The notes below the pieces were generated by a model. It was given only the letters and a program-made list of their open reading frames with translations, did not search any database and was not told where the DNA came from. DNA of 49,649 nt from Fragilaria crotonensis (taxonomy: Eukaryota > Bacillariophyta > Fragilariophyceae > Fragilariales > Fragilariaceae). Where the stretch lies: contig JAKSYS010000478.1 in the NCBI GenBank assembly GCA_022925895.1, forward strand, positions 1 through 49,649. The letters are read 5' to 3'. Both the position numbers and the translations under genes were made by a program. Below, piece after piece: positions 1-9,590 of the stretch (positions are counted from its first letter, which is position 1; each line of letters starts with the position of its first letter).

Positions 1-66
1 CTCCGTAACAGACGGACGCACGCACGCACACACGCACACAATTAATTTATAATATAGTAGGATATA
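1..66. repeat. End of a dispersed repeat, cut by the window edge
   Basis: These 66 bases recur at 35040-35105, where they form the end of a 238-bp insertion inside an LTR. The shared part holds a CGCACGCACACACG-type purine/pyrimidine run and an AT-rich tail ending in GTAGG. After the match the two copies diverge completely, which marks the repeat boundary. The rest of this copy lies left of the window. No coding potential or terminal inverted repeat is visible. Confidence 0.8.
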
Positions 67-164
67 GTAGGATATGTATCGGGTATACTAAACTCAGAGC
101 ACACAAATACCACAAACCACAACACGCAGCACCAAATCACGGCACAACTACTGTCGAAGGAACG

Positions 165-1300
165 ATGGAAAAAAAGTCATCAGCGGGGCTCCGCCGCCCA
201 CACTGTCAGCCTGATCGCAACGTTCTGACAACTGCGTTGGTGGCCATTTGCGTGTTTTTCACACTTCTCTATAACCGCGCATCGCAATCGGAATTGCCAC
301 AGCAGGCACCAACTGGCGCGAAAACAAATCTGAAAGGTGGTGGTTTGACGGCACAAGAAGAACAAGAAAAACAGATCGCACACGACAAGGACAAGTGGAA
401 AGCTGCTACAAACAAGTGCAGTCATCCACGCAAAAACCAAATCACTGTTAGCGAGAACGTGCTTACACCAGGTGAATGCAGTGTGGGTTGGGGCACTGAA
501 GCGGGCGTTAGCAGCGGTCAGAATCTAGAAGATGCAGTCATGTTCAATAGATTCTTTTCTGGTTCAAGCCCATTGGCACACCTTGGTCAAGGAAATGGCA
601 ATGGCAAGCAAGTTGATGGTATCTATCTGGAAATGGGTGCTTTGGATGGCGTCACCTTTAGTAACTCAAGACTCTACGAGTATTGCGCTGGATGGGATGG
701 GATCTTGATTGAGGCGCAACCGGAAAATGTCAAGCACTTGTATGAAAATCGTCCTTGTGCCATCATTATTCCAGAGGGAGTCTGTGGCGCTTCTAAAGAT
801 GGCTCGCCATCAACGATTCGCATGTCCCTTGACGAGGGCACAGCGTTTGATCTCTCCACGCGTGAATCATCCGACATTGTCCCAGGTGTTGACGTTCCTT
901 GTCGTCCCCTCAGCACGATGTTGGAAGAATATGGTGTCAACAGGATCAATTTCTTCTCATTGGATGTTGAAGGTGCAGAACTCAAAGTTCTTGAAACTTT
1001 CGATTTCAAAGGTCAAAATTGACGTGCTCATGGTCGAGGGAGATTTCATCCACTCAAGGAGATTTGGGAGACGATGTCAAGGCCGCAAATAATGCCAAGG
1101 TGGAGGCAGTCCGTACATTGGTGGAGACCATGTCTGACATGAAGCGAGTTCCCTCCCGCCTTGATTCAGGGAAACAGATGAGCGCGTGTGCAAGGAACGG
1201 AATCACAGATTGCTTGTACTTTAGCATTGCTGGATCCGATGTGTTTGTGAGCCCTGAATTATATGAATATGATACGAAGCCGTGGACGTTTACTGGCTAG
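165..1300 (+). CDS. FkbM-family SAM-dependent methyltransferase, membrane anchored, frame broken twice
   Basis: The first reading frame (165-1022, 285 residues) has an N-terminal hydrophobic anchor at about residues 21-37, so the protein is probably a type II membrane protein facing the ER/Golgi lumen. A Methyltransf_21 (FkbM) domain starts near residue 125. The SAM-binding motif is YLEMGALDGVTFSNS (about 154-168), and the second core motif LDVEGAELKVL lies near 266-276. The family O-methylates sugars or small metabolites; the substrate here is unknown. The homologous reading continues past the stop in a second frame (KIDVLMVEGDFIHS) and then in a third (1060-1300, ending PWTFTG). At least two single-base shifts therefore lie near 1010 and 1055. 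They could be sequence errors or real decay. The start is the first ATG after an in-frame open stretch. Confidence 0.75.
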
Positions 1301-1929
1301 TCACTTATCCACCGCAGACGAGATCGAAACCATGATTATTCTGCTTGCTGCGATGCATGGCGTTTGTCGTATTCCGTACAATGATAGTCTGAAGAATCAC
1401 TGGAAAACACATGGTACATGAGGTCAGCAATGGATTAACACAACGCACTCTTTTAGGTGCTCTGCAAGGAAATGACAAAGGATGAGTGCATGCAGGGGCA
1501 GTCGACTAAGTGTGAATAAAAAGACTTTGTTAAGTTCTCTACATGTGACCGGCATATTCATACTTGTCAGACCAATATCATACATGGTATGTATGCATGT
1601 ACGGTGTTGCGTTCAAGTAGTGTGCGAGTATTCAGTATTCAGTACGTAAAACCTGGTACTGGGAATTTTGCAGTAGGCATTGAAAGATGTCTCTATTTCA
1701 TAGTCAACCCCCCACCCCGGCCCGAGCTGCGGAACGCCATTGTACTAGCAACAACAATCAGCAAACTTGGTGTTGTCGCGTAGATCATTGATCTTGAGGT
1801 AGTACGTGTACTGCGCATACCATTTCTGTATTACGTAGTCCACGATTGCGAAGTGCACGCATGCATCCTACCAATGATTCAACTCTTCTATTAGTAGAGT
1901 GAATCCGGACAAGCCAATCGTCGAGTTCA
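1301..1929. other. Intergenic stretch, no supported gene
   Basis: About 630 bp between the methyltransferase and the syntaxin gene, whose 3' end faces it. It contains AATAAA-like words near 1515 and the recurring intergenic palindromic words (ACCTGGTACTGGG near 1650, GTAGTACGTGTACTGC near 1800). A 64-codon open frame at 1589-1783 has no recognisable domain and is not called. Confidence 0.6.
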
Positions 1930-3168
1930 TTAGTAGAGTCGCATGAATAAAATGACAAAAATCACCACGGCAAAGGTCTTGAGAATTAGTGCCCGATTGC
2001 CCTTCTTCAAGGAGTAGAGAATTTGGATTTCAGCTTGGCCGGCTGCAACATCTGTATGGGCGGCTTCAACATCATCTTCAATCTTATCCAGCGTTTCACC
2101 CTGAGCAACAATGAGATTGGACATTTTGCTAAACAGCGTGGACAGTTCAGCCAGAGATTTTTCCGCCTGTTTGGCATGCTCCAATCGAGTTTTAGTTTGC
2201 CGTTTCTCATGACGAACTTGGACTTGTTCTTGAACCGCGCCAACGTCCTGATTCGCTGGATTATTATTAGTAGCATTTTGACGTCGTTGTCGAATACCCT
2301 CATTTGCCATGGACGACGCGGCACCATAGTAACCACCATACCCCGTGGATACTCCTCCGCCATATCCAGAACCACCATAGGAACTAGTAGGAGCACTTGA
2401 AGTACCTGCTGTGTAACCTGCAGACATTGCTGTGCCGCCCGACGACGCCCCGTTCAAAGATCCTTGTCGGGCCGGCGCAATGCGTCGATGGCCCGTGGGT
2501 ATGCGGCCATTGGGTTTGTTGGACGCTGTTGTTGTCACGGTAAACAAAGGTGATTCCTGTAACGTCTTTTGTGCCGCTGCCGACGCTCCAACGGCTTTGA
2601 CTGGTTGTGGATTCCATAATTTTCGTCGCTGCGCTTGATCGGCCAAGACTGTGCCTCGCACCTTGAGGATCTCTTTGAGTCTAGCTGTTTGTTGGGAGGC
2701 AGCCGATTGCAACCATTCAGCAAGCAAGGATAAGTGTTTTTGATGTTGCCCCGTCGATCGGAATGCTTTAAGTTGCTCTACTATCGTGTTCAATTCCTTC
2801 GCGTCGGTTTCTAGTTGTTGAGTACAGGAGGCAATCTCATTCGTTGGGTCGTTGACATGACCACGTCGTTTCACCAGTTGCTGAAGTGTTTCCAATGAGA
2901 CATGCATCGCACGGAGGAGTGTAAGTCCATCTTCAGATAGAATTGAAACTTGAGGAAAGTACTGTTGTTGTTGCTCTTGATGTAATTCGAGTTGAGAGGG
3001 CTCGATGAACCACCAATCGTGTGGCGAAGGAGGCTGATTTTGCGCCTTTGCGATTTTGAGAGCCGTTCGGGCGCAGGACAAGAGTTCAGAAGTTCTCGAC
3101 ACGGCATGACTAGGAGTAGAAACGCCTTTCAGTTGCTGTATTGAGGCCACAGACGCCATTGCGGTCAC
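1930..3168 (-). CDS. SED5: Syntaxin-5/Sed5-type Qa-SNARE
   Basis: A 412-residue, intronless, intact frame. The C-terminal half has the Qa-SNARE motif (about residues 325-385) with the zero-layer glutamine in LIVAQGETLD (Gln356). It is followed directly by a tail anchor of about 20 residues (393-412) ending at RLY, so the protein is a C-terminally anchored SNARE. Near the N terminus SRTSELL resembles the (D)RTSEF Sly1-binding peptide of Sed5/syntaxin-5. A coiled helical region follows, then a Gly/Ser/Tyr-rich linker (about 235-290). Sed5 proteins act in ER-to-Golgi and intra-Golgi fusion at the cis-Golgi. The motif and N-peptide make Sed5 more likely than other Qa-SNAREs. The Gly/Tyr-rich linker is unusual. 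Confidence 0.88.
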   Translation of the reverse strand: MTAMASVASIQQLKGVSTPSHAVSRTSELLSCARTALKIAKAQNQPPSPHDWWFIEPSQLELHQEQQQQYFPQVSILSEDGLTLLRAMHVSLETLQQLVKRRGHVNDPTNEIASCTQQLETDAKELNTIVEQLKAFRSTGQHQKHLSLLAEWLQSAASQQTARLKEILKVRGTVLADQAQRRKLWNPQPVKAVGASAAAQKTLQESPLFTVTTTASNKPNGRIPTGHRRIAPARQGSLNGASSGGTAMSAGYTAGTSSAPTSSYGGSGYGGGVSTGYGGYYGAASSMANEGIRQRRQNATNNNPANQDVGAVQEQVQVRHEKRQTKTRLEHAKQAEKSLAELSTLFSKMSNLIVAQGETLDKIEDDVEAAHTDVAAGQAEIQILYSLKKGNRALILKTFAVVIFVILFMRLY

Positions 3169-3520
3169 GAGTGTCTAGTGTTGTTGCAGTCGACGATTTG
3201 GAAACGGATTGGTCAAATAGGGTGTGTGGGAAGTGGGAAAGCAACGACAACCGTAGACATGTTCATGTTCAGGGTCCTACTACGTCCTAGTACTAGTGGA
3301 CCGTTACCGTACTCCAGCACTAATTTTACAGCTGGTACTACTGTACCAGATACTGCAGTTCCAGTAAAGTTGTGATTTTCTATGCATATTTTCTGCTACT
3401 TGTAGGTCTAGTCCTCTCGTGCTTTGGTTTGCTTTTGCTACAGTAGGCAGCAGTACATTTAGGGTGAGGGGATCCAAGATCCTAAGGGTGACCCACACGC
3501 TTTGCATGGTGAATCCTAAC
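3169..3520. other. Intergenic, upstream of syntaxin
   Basis: A 352-bp gap between the syntaxin start and the dioxygenase stop. It should hold the syntaxin promoter. Visible features are repeated TACTG/CAGTA words around 3280-3365 (CCTAGTACTAGTGG, GGTACTACTGTACC). No coding evidence. Confidence 0.55.
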
Positions 3521-4725
3521 TCAAGGATGACGGTACAAGTGATGCCGCCTCTCATCGCTGCCAGTGTGTTGTTCACATATTCGGCAAAGCTCCCCCAACT
3601 GCAACGATGAATCCTCCAATCCATACCCAATGCTTCCTTCATTCCCTGGAAATCCCACATTGGGATGCTTGAAGGTCACGTAGAACAGTGCACGTTTTGA
3701 CTTGCTCCTCAAACCACTTTCTTCCTCGGCTCCTGTTTCAACAAATCCAAGTCCGGTCGTCGACGCCACACTTGCCACAGGAACTTGCCGATTGGCTGTC
3801 CCACAGTGTAATATTCTGGAATCAAAAATGACACACGACCCTATTGGCAACAACCCCACCGCGACTGTCGGTGCATCGCGCAGCAATTGATCCTTGGGAG
3901 ACAATCCGAATTCACAACACAAATCTTCCACACGACGACGTTGAATCGATCATGTGCCTCCTGACGATTGTGGGTGCCTGGAATCCAAATTGTGGGCCCC
4001 ATGTCGGGAGTAATGTCCTGCAGGGCCACAAAGCATGTGAGTGCGAGGGGTTCCAGACTAGTATTGTCCCTGCCATCATTTTCTTTGGGAATGACAAAAG
4101 GATGATCGGGATGGACATTTTGTCGCTGAGAACCGGGATGAGAAATCAAACAACTCAGCTCGTAGAGGATGCAGCTCTCTGTACCTTTGGCAAGTACCGT
4201 GGCGATGGTTCGACGGACCGGCGACTGAAGGAGTTCCTCCAGAGCATTCATCACTGGAGATGGTCCCAAGGGAATCTTGAGATCGCATCGACTTTTATTC
4301 AATAGGACATTGGCAAATCGTTCGGAAAAGCGAACCTCGCCCTTTTCGACGTCCGTTGTTGATCGGCGTTCGAGGTCCAAAACATAGTCCCTTAAACAAT
4401 TTGCTGTGTTTTCGGAGAGAACATTGTCGATTCGAACTACCCCATCATTGCGGAGTGTGTCACAGAAATCTCCAAGTTTGACCTCGAGTGGAGACAGATT
4501 CTTGGCCATTAGCTTCTCTTCGATTTCGCCTCGCAATGTCAGGATATGCTGCTGTTCGGATCGTACCGGTCGTTGGTCGTCGATGAAGTTCTCACTCAAT
4601 GCTCCAATACGACACCACGAACGGCGGCGCACATTATGAACGAGATCAGCACTATGAAATTGGAATGAAGCGCATTCACGCATAAGGACAAAGGAGGAGA
4701 GGAGGAGAAGGCGAGCCCCAGTCAT
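3521..4725 (-). CDS. Phytanoyl-CoA dioxygenase (PhyH)-like Fe(II)/2-oxoglutarate oxygenase, one frameshift
   Basis: The upstream frame (from 4725) encodes a hydrophobic N-terminal signal-like segment (about 1-18) ending CASFQF. A PhyH-type double-stranded beta helix follows. The iron-binding HxD motif is His205-Pro-Asp207 in NVHPDHPF, followed by the TCFVALQDIT...GPTIWIPGTH stretch typical of the fold. After HDRFNVV (about 3930) the reading continues one base over in a second frame. That frame supplies the distal histidine (ILHCGTANRQ), the 2-oxoglutarate-binding arginine candidate in SKRALFYVTF, and the C terminus at 3521. Both halves are needed for activity, so the shift is either a sequence error or an inactivating mutation. 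The substrate cannot be told. The phenylalanine after the signal region resembles diatom plastid presequences, but the motif is weak. Confidence 0.75.
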
Positions 4726-4951
4726 GATCTATCATCAAACTACACCGCATGGTGAATGATGACGAAGAAACGAATAAAGCAACGTCAAGCAAAGAATCGT
4801 CGGTGTGTGAGATGGTTGATGATTGTGGAGACATTTCATACACAGTACTGTAGTACTCTAGTATCTGGCTACTGTAGTACGCTCGTACTCGGATCCACAG
4901 TAAAAGTGTATTGCTTGTAACTTAAAACCTACTGGTACTTGTACTCCGTTA
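4726..4951. other. Host intergenic DNA up to the Copia-1 insertion
   Basis: Likely promoter region of the dioxygenase. It carries a cluster of TACTGTAGTAC-like words at 4840-4950. No gene seen. Confidence 0.5.
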
Positions 4952-4956
4952 TGGAG
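4952..4956. repeat. Target-site duplication TGGAG of Copia-1 (left copy)
   Basis: TGGAG stands directly before the left LTR (TG at 4957) and again directly after the right LTR (16892-16896). An adjoining A could make it 6 bp. It shows that the element is a complete integration in ancestral DNA around TGGAGTGACAGG. Confidence 0.9.
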
Positions 4957-5857
4957 TGATAGATTCTGCGTGCGAGCGCGGAGTGGAGGCCAGACCATGG
5001 TTAAATCGGGCGCACGTCAGACCGGGGTCGCAGGCAGGTGGTGACGTCACGGTGACGGTATCGGTCGCTACAGTACGAACGTTGGCCGGTGCTACGGTTT
5101 CAGGACTACTGGATGCTACGCTAGCGGCAGAGGAAGCGGGAGTGCTAGTAGCAAACGCGACAGTATACGCGTGGGAGTCTACTGGACGGGTATACTGAGC
5201 TACGGTATGACTAGGCGTAACTACAGTACATGTAGACGTAGACACAGTGCTAGTAGGCGAAGCAACTGTGCTAGTATCTGTAGGTACGATGCAAGTAGAT
5301 GGTGCTACGTTGCGCGTAGGTGACACTACAGTATGTGGACGTGGGTGGAGTCCTACGGTGACGTCGGTAGCCAAGTGGGTACTAGTACACTGGCTATCGC
5401 TACAGGGGACTGAACCATGATGACGGCGGGTAAAAGTCGTCATGGTCAGTTACGCTGCTAGTAAAATTGTACATTGTTAAAATCGGTGGCCGGACTAAAT
5501 AAATTTACAGGTTGACAAATTTGTGAGAAAATCGTTGATCACAAGTGAGTGATCAACTTCGTTTGATGAGTGTTTCTGAGGAACACTCAGGAACACAAAT
5601 GAAACGGTGCACGTCTGAAGAGTGCACGTCTGAAAAGGTGTACGTCTGAAGAGGTCGTACGAGGCCGAGCGTTGGGCGAGAAAATGGTCGTTTATGCAAC
5701 GAACGACATGAAAACGATCGTTACAATTTCCGAGTGGGATATGATTCCCGTACGACAGTAACGATACAACGTATACTGTTTACTAGCCTAATGTGAAGTG
5801 TCGCACTGAATAATGTAGATAGTAAAAATACGTAGGAGCGGTACTAAAAGTCTGTCA
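4957..5857 (-). repeat. Copia-1 3' LTR (901 bp)
   Basis: Nearly identical to 15988-16891. It contains about 14 degenerate 21-bp tandem units (about 5060-5400). It also has two perfect hairpins: GTTGATCAC/GTGATCAAC, and TGAGTGTT/AACACTCA around 5535-5590. Three repeats of ACGTCTGAA follow (about 5608-5650). These lie in what should be the U3 promoter region. Confidence 0.95.
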
Positions 5858-5865
5858 CCCCTCTT
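5858..5865 (-). promoter_or_regulatory. Polypurine tract of Copia-1
   Basis: On the minus strand AAGAGGGG abuts the TG of the 3' LTR. It would prime plus-strand DNA synthesis. Confidence 0.85.
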
Positions 5866-5908
5866 GAATCAGATCTCCGTAGAAATTGGTGATGGAGAAA
5901 GTAGGTGA

Positions 5909-8286
5909 TCAGGGAGTTTGCAAAAAGATTTTGTCAAGGTGAGGATCAATCTTGGAGGATGTCTGAGTTTTGGTTAGGATGTCAGCAAGTTGAGAGTCAC
6001 AAGGGATCCAATAGAGTTGATGAGTACCATCTTGTTGGCCTTGGCGGACAAAGTGAAAGCGTCTTTCAATGTGGCGAGTTTTGCGAGTTAGTTTGCCGTT
6101 CTTGGCAATTTGAACAGTTGCTTCATTGTCAATCATAAGGACAGATGGGATTGTAGGTAAACGTTGGGATGATTCGCGCCATTGTTTAGTGCCAAGGTAT
6201 GTCATATCATATAAAAGCATTCTGATGTGGGCAGTAGCCATAGTTGCAGAACAGGCAGCCATGTATTCAGCTTCAGAGGTTGACATTGCAATTGGGGTAG
6301 GCATTGTTGAGTTGGCTTCAATGAGAGCACCATTGTGAAAGATCATGTATCCAACAGTTGATCTGCCAGTGTCAGGGCAATCTTGCCAGCTGGCATCAGA
6401 GAAGACAGTCAGGTCAGAGTATGGAATGCTGTGTTGGGCACAGATACTATAGATTGGGTTAGAGGTGCCATCAGGATAGAATTTCAAGGCATAGCTGGGT
6501 CGGCGTCTGAGATAGCCAAATAACCAGATAAGGGCGCGGAAGTCAAGTTCACCGGGGCAGATGCAGGCTTTTGCAAGTTTGCAGACTGCAAAAAGGATAT
6601 CGGCTCGTGTGTTATATGCTAGATAAAGTAGGGTGCATACGGCTGAGCGAAACGGGAGGCGGGAATGTCTTTTCTCAATTATAGACTTGTCATGATCGGT
6701 GACAGGGCGGTTATCTTTGGTGAAGACGTAATCGGGTGGGAAGGGAGTTTCGCGTTCAGGGAATTCGGAATCTGGGTCATAACGTTGGAGAGCGTTTAAG
6801 ACATAACGGTGTTGGTCTAGAGTGTAAGTGGAATCTTTGTGGCGGTGGATGCGCATTTGCAGGAACCATTGTGCAGGACCAAGGAATTTCACGTCAAAGC
6901 GGTTGCGGACGGAATCTTCGAAAGATTTCTCGATGGAATCATTGCTTCCAACATAAAGCATGTCATCAACGAAGAATAGGAGGCGAAGCCATTGGTTGTG
7001 TTTGTCATAGTAAACAAAATAGGATGGTTCTGCTTGGGATTGAATGAATCCTTGAGAGTAAAGCCATTCAGAGAATTCAATGTTCCAATATTTGCCTGAG
7101 TAGACAAGGCCATAGATTCCTTTGTCAAGAAGAAGTGGGACTCCAAAGTATTTGGCATATTCTGGGAAGTGGTAAGCAAGGTAAAGTGGCAGGATCACAA
7201 AGTGACGTCCAATAACTTTGGCTTGAAGATAGGCTCAATGAAGTCAGCACCTTTAAGGATGCGGCGGAAAGCACAGGTTTTGGATATGAGGAGCTTGACC
7301 CCTCTTGAAGATGCACAGGGTGACCATGTGTCTTCAAAAGGTTGAGGATCTCAATTGGGATAGTGTTAGATTTATTTACTTTCTTGGTGTTTTCCTCTCT
7401 TTGTTTGAGTAGTTGTTGCTGGTACTTTGCTTTAGTTTTCTTGATTCTTCTCTTTTCCATGTCGCCGCGTGCAACAAGGCGGGCTTTGAGTTTGTCAAGT
7501 TTGCCAGATGCTGTTTGCTTTGCTTTGAGCACAAGTTTAACTGGGATAATCAATTCATCTACATGGGGTTTCTGGCCAAGGATGAAGGTACCATGATCAA
7601 TGAGGTTCTTGATTTCCATTTTGATTGCATGAAGCCAGGCAGAGCGGATGTCATCATCAAGTTTGAGGACAGCTTGAAAGGATTGGGGTTCTGGCAAGTA
7701 TTTATCAACAGGATCATCATTTTCTGTGGATGTGTCAGCAGAGGCATCAAGGGTAAGCATGGCAGTGTGGATAGGGTCAATGGATGGTGGTGATTCAGCA
7801 CATTCTTGGAAGTAAAGTGTCATCTCTTTCTGAAGGGGTGTGTGTCTCTTCTGGTGATGAGTGAGGTTGAGCAATTGAGGTGCAGGTGGTGTTGGACCAG
7901 GTTGTAGATCATCATCATCAGTGTCATCATCATTGTCAATAGTCTCAATGGGAAGGGGATGCTTATCATTGTTAGTGGGTTCTTCAATGAAGGAAGAGGA
8001 TTGATTCCAAGGTTGGCAACAGATCCAGTTTGGTGAATGATGGTGGGTTCTGAATTCTCAACATTTTCAAGTCCATTAGGGTCCATGTGGGAGCGGATGG
8101 GAATGGCTCCAGCAAAGGGTTTGGAGTCAAAAGCAAGGGCAGAGCTGAAATCTTCATCAAAATAAGCGTCACGGGTTGTGATAATTCGTTGAGGATGGTC
8201 TGGGAATAGACAAGCCAGCCAGCAGAGTTTTCAGGAATCCAATAAAGTTCCACGGGATGCACGTTGGAGCTGTTGTTTATAAGTGA
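5909..8286 (-). CDS. Copia-1 pol, C-terminal part: reverse transcriptase and RNase H (frame breaks)
   Basis: The RNase H end and RT palm are in one frame (5909-7198). The RT catalytic pair is in LLFFVDDMLYVG (Asp78-Asp79 of that frame); RNase H follows with VFSDASWQD, STSEAEYMAA, MIDNEATVQI and LADILTK. The upstream RVT_2 part is in another frame (7340-7874), with AWLHAIKMEIKNL, ILGQKPHVDE and KARLVARGDM. A short bridge in a third frame lies near 7200-7340. The linker to integrase (7984-8286) is Pro/Leu-rich. At least three single-base shifts are needed. The canonical Copia motif YVDD is FVDD here. Motifs are intact, so the breaks could be sequence errors. Confidence 0.9.
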
Positions 8287-9590
8287 TTAACTTGTTCGAA
8301 AGGTCGGTTCGTAACGTTTGAAATAGACTGGGCATCCAAATACGCGGAAGTTGATGAGGCTGGGTTTTCGGCCATAACTATAGTGGAAGGGAGTTGTAGG
8401 ATTTCCATCTTGATCAGTAACATTCTTTGCAGGGCAAGCATTGACAATTTGGACTGCATAGGCATGAGCATGGTGAAAGAAGGCACCTCCAAGTCTGGCA
8501 GTGTTGAGCAGGGTGTTTGCAATGTTGTGGACTTCTCTCCATTTGGCTTCACAAATTCCATTCATTTCTTGATGTTCAGGGGCTGCAGCTTCAACTTTGA
8601 TTCCAAGATTGGTGCAAGTTGAGATAAATTTTGCTGAAGTGAATGCTGTTCCAGCATCAGTGCGGATAAAGCGGACAGATTGGGTGCGGCCAAGAAGTTC
8701 TGATTGTGTGAGCCAAGATTGCAGGGCAGTGAGAATGGATAAAGTACTTTCAGTGGGTAGTCCAATCCAACCAGTGAGTTTGCCAGGAGTTGTCACAATG
8801 AAAAGGTAAGCAGAGTAGTTAGTGCTAGTTGTCAGGCCAAAGCGGAATGGGTTTCTTAGAAGGTCAAGGTGAAGTTGATGGAATGGTTCTGAACCTTGGC
8901 GGAGTGGGACTTTGCTTCTGGCGCGTTTTTGGCTGATTGAAATTCTGATTGGCCAAGTTTGAGTGTCAGTGGCTGGTGACAAAATGTGATCATTCCAAAC
9001 ATGGTGAAGGGATCCAGTCATAAGATTGCGGAAATTACGATGTGCAAGGCGACGGGATGTGATCTCAAGTGGCAAGGTTGCAGTGGGTTGGTCTGGGTTT
9101 GGATTGGTTGAAGTGTCCAAGTGTTGCTCAAAAGTGATGGCAGGTGAGTTTGAAGTGTCATCAGAAGTTGGATTGGGTTGGGAAGTCATGGAGAAAGCGT
9201 GTTCAGAGGGTAGTTCTTGAAGGATGGTTGGCCATGTGTATGTTGAGTTGTTGGGAAAACGGATTGTGGTTGCTCTGTTCTGGATGATGACTGTGAAGTT
9301 TTGGGTGGCAGAGATGGCAGTCAGGGAAAGCAGACGGTGACTAAGACCTTCAATGTAGTAAACATCAGCAAGACCAAGGATAGCTTTCTGTCCTTCTGTG
9401 GTTGTAAAGAAACAGTCAGTTGTGCCTTTGAAAGTGGATATCTTGGTGGTTCCATCAGCAAGGGAAACAGGTACATGGCAGGGTTCAACATCATGGAGAT
9501 CACTGAAAACAGGAGTGTAGTGACTTGTGGCACCACTGTCAGGAGCCAATTATCAAGATCTGGTGGTCCAAAGCGCTGATATGCAGACAT
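8287..9590 (-). CDS. Copia-1 pol, N-terminal part: aspartic protease, GAG-pre-integrase and integrase
   Basis: The frame starting at 9549 opens with APDSGATSHY, the retropepsin active site (DSGA). A GAG-pre-integrase-like segment follows (RRLAHRNFRN, about 166-175). The rve integrase core has catalytic residues Asp229 (HLDLL), Asp298 (RTDAGTAFTS) and Glu334 (GICEAKWREV), with 35 residues between the last two, the exact DD35E spacing. The end, FRVFGCPVYFKRYEPT, is the usual Copia integrase C-terminal motif. Joining it to gag needs shifts near 9540 and 9596. Confidence 0.92.

Noticed and set aside
1589-1783. 64-codon open frame between host genes
   Set aside because: No domain, no conserved-looking composition, and it spans a C-rich low-complexity run.
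4956-5198. Plus-strand 80-codon open frame present in both LTRs of Copia-1
   Set aside because: It repeats only because the LTRs are duplicates, and it runs antisense to the element. The 21-bp period leaves several frames open.
5060-5400. CRISPR-like array in the Copia-1 LTR
   Set aside because: The 21-bp units are contiguous degenerate tandem repeats without unique spacers, in eukaryotic DNA.
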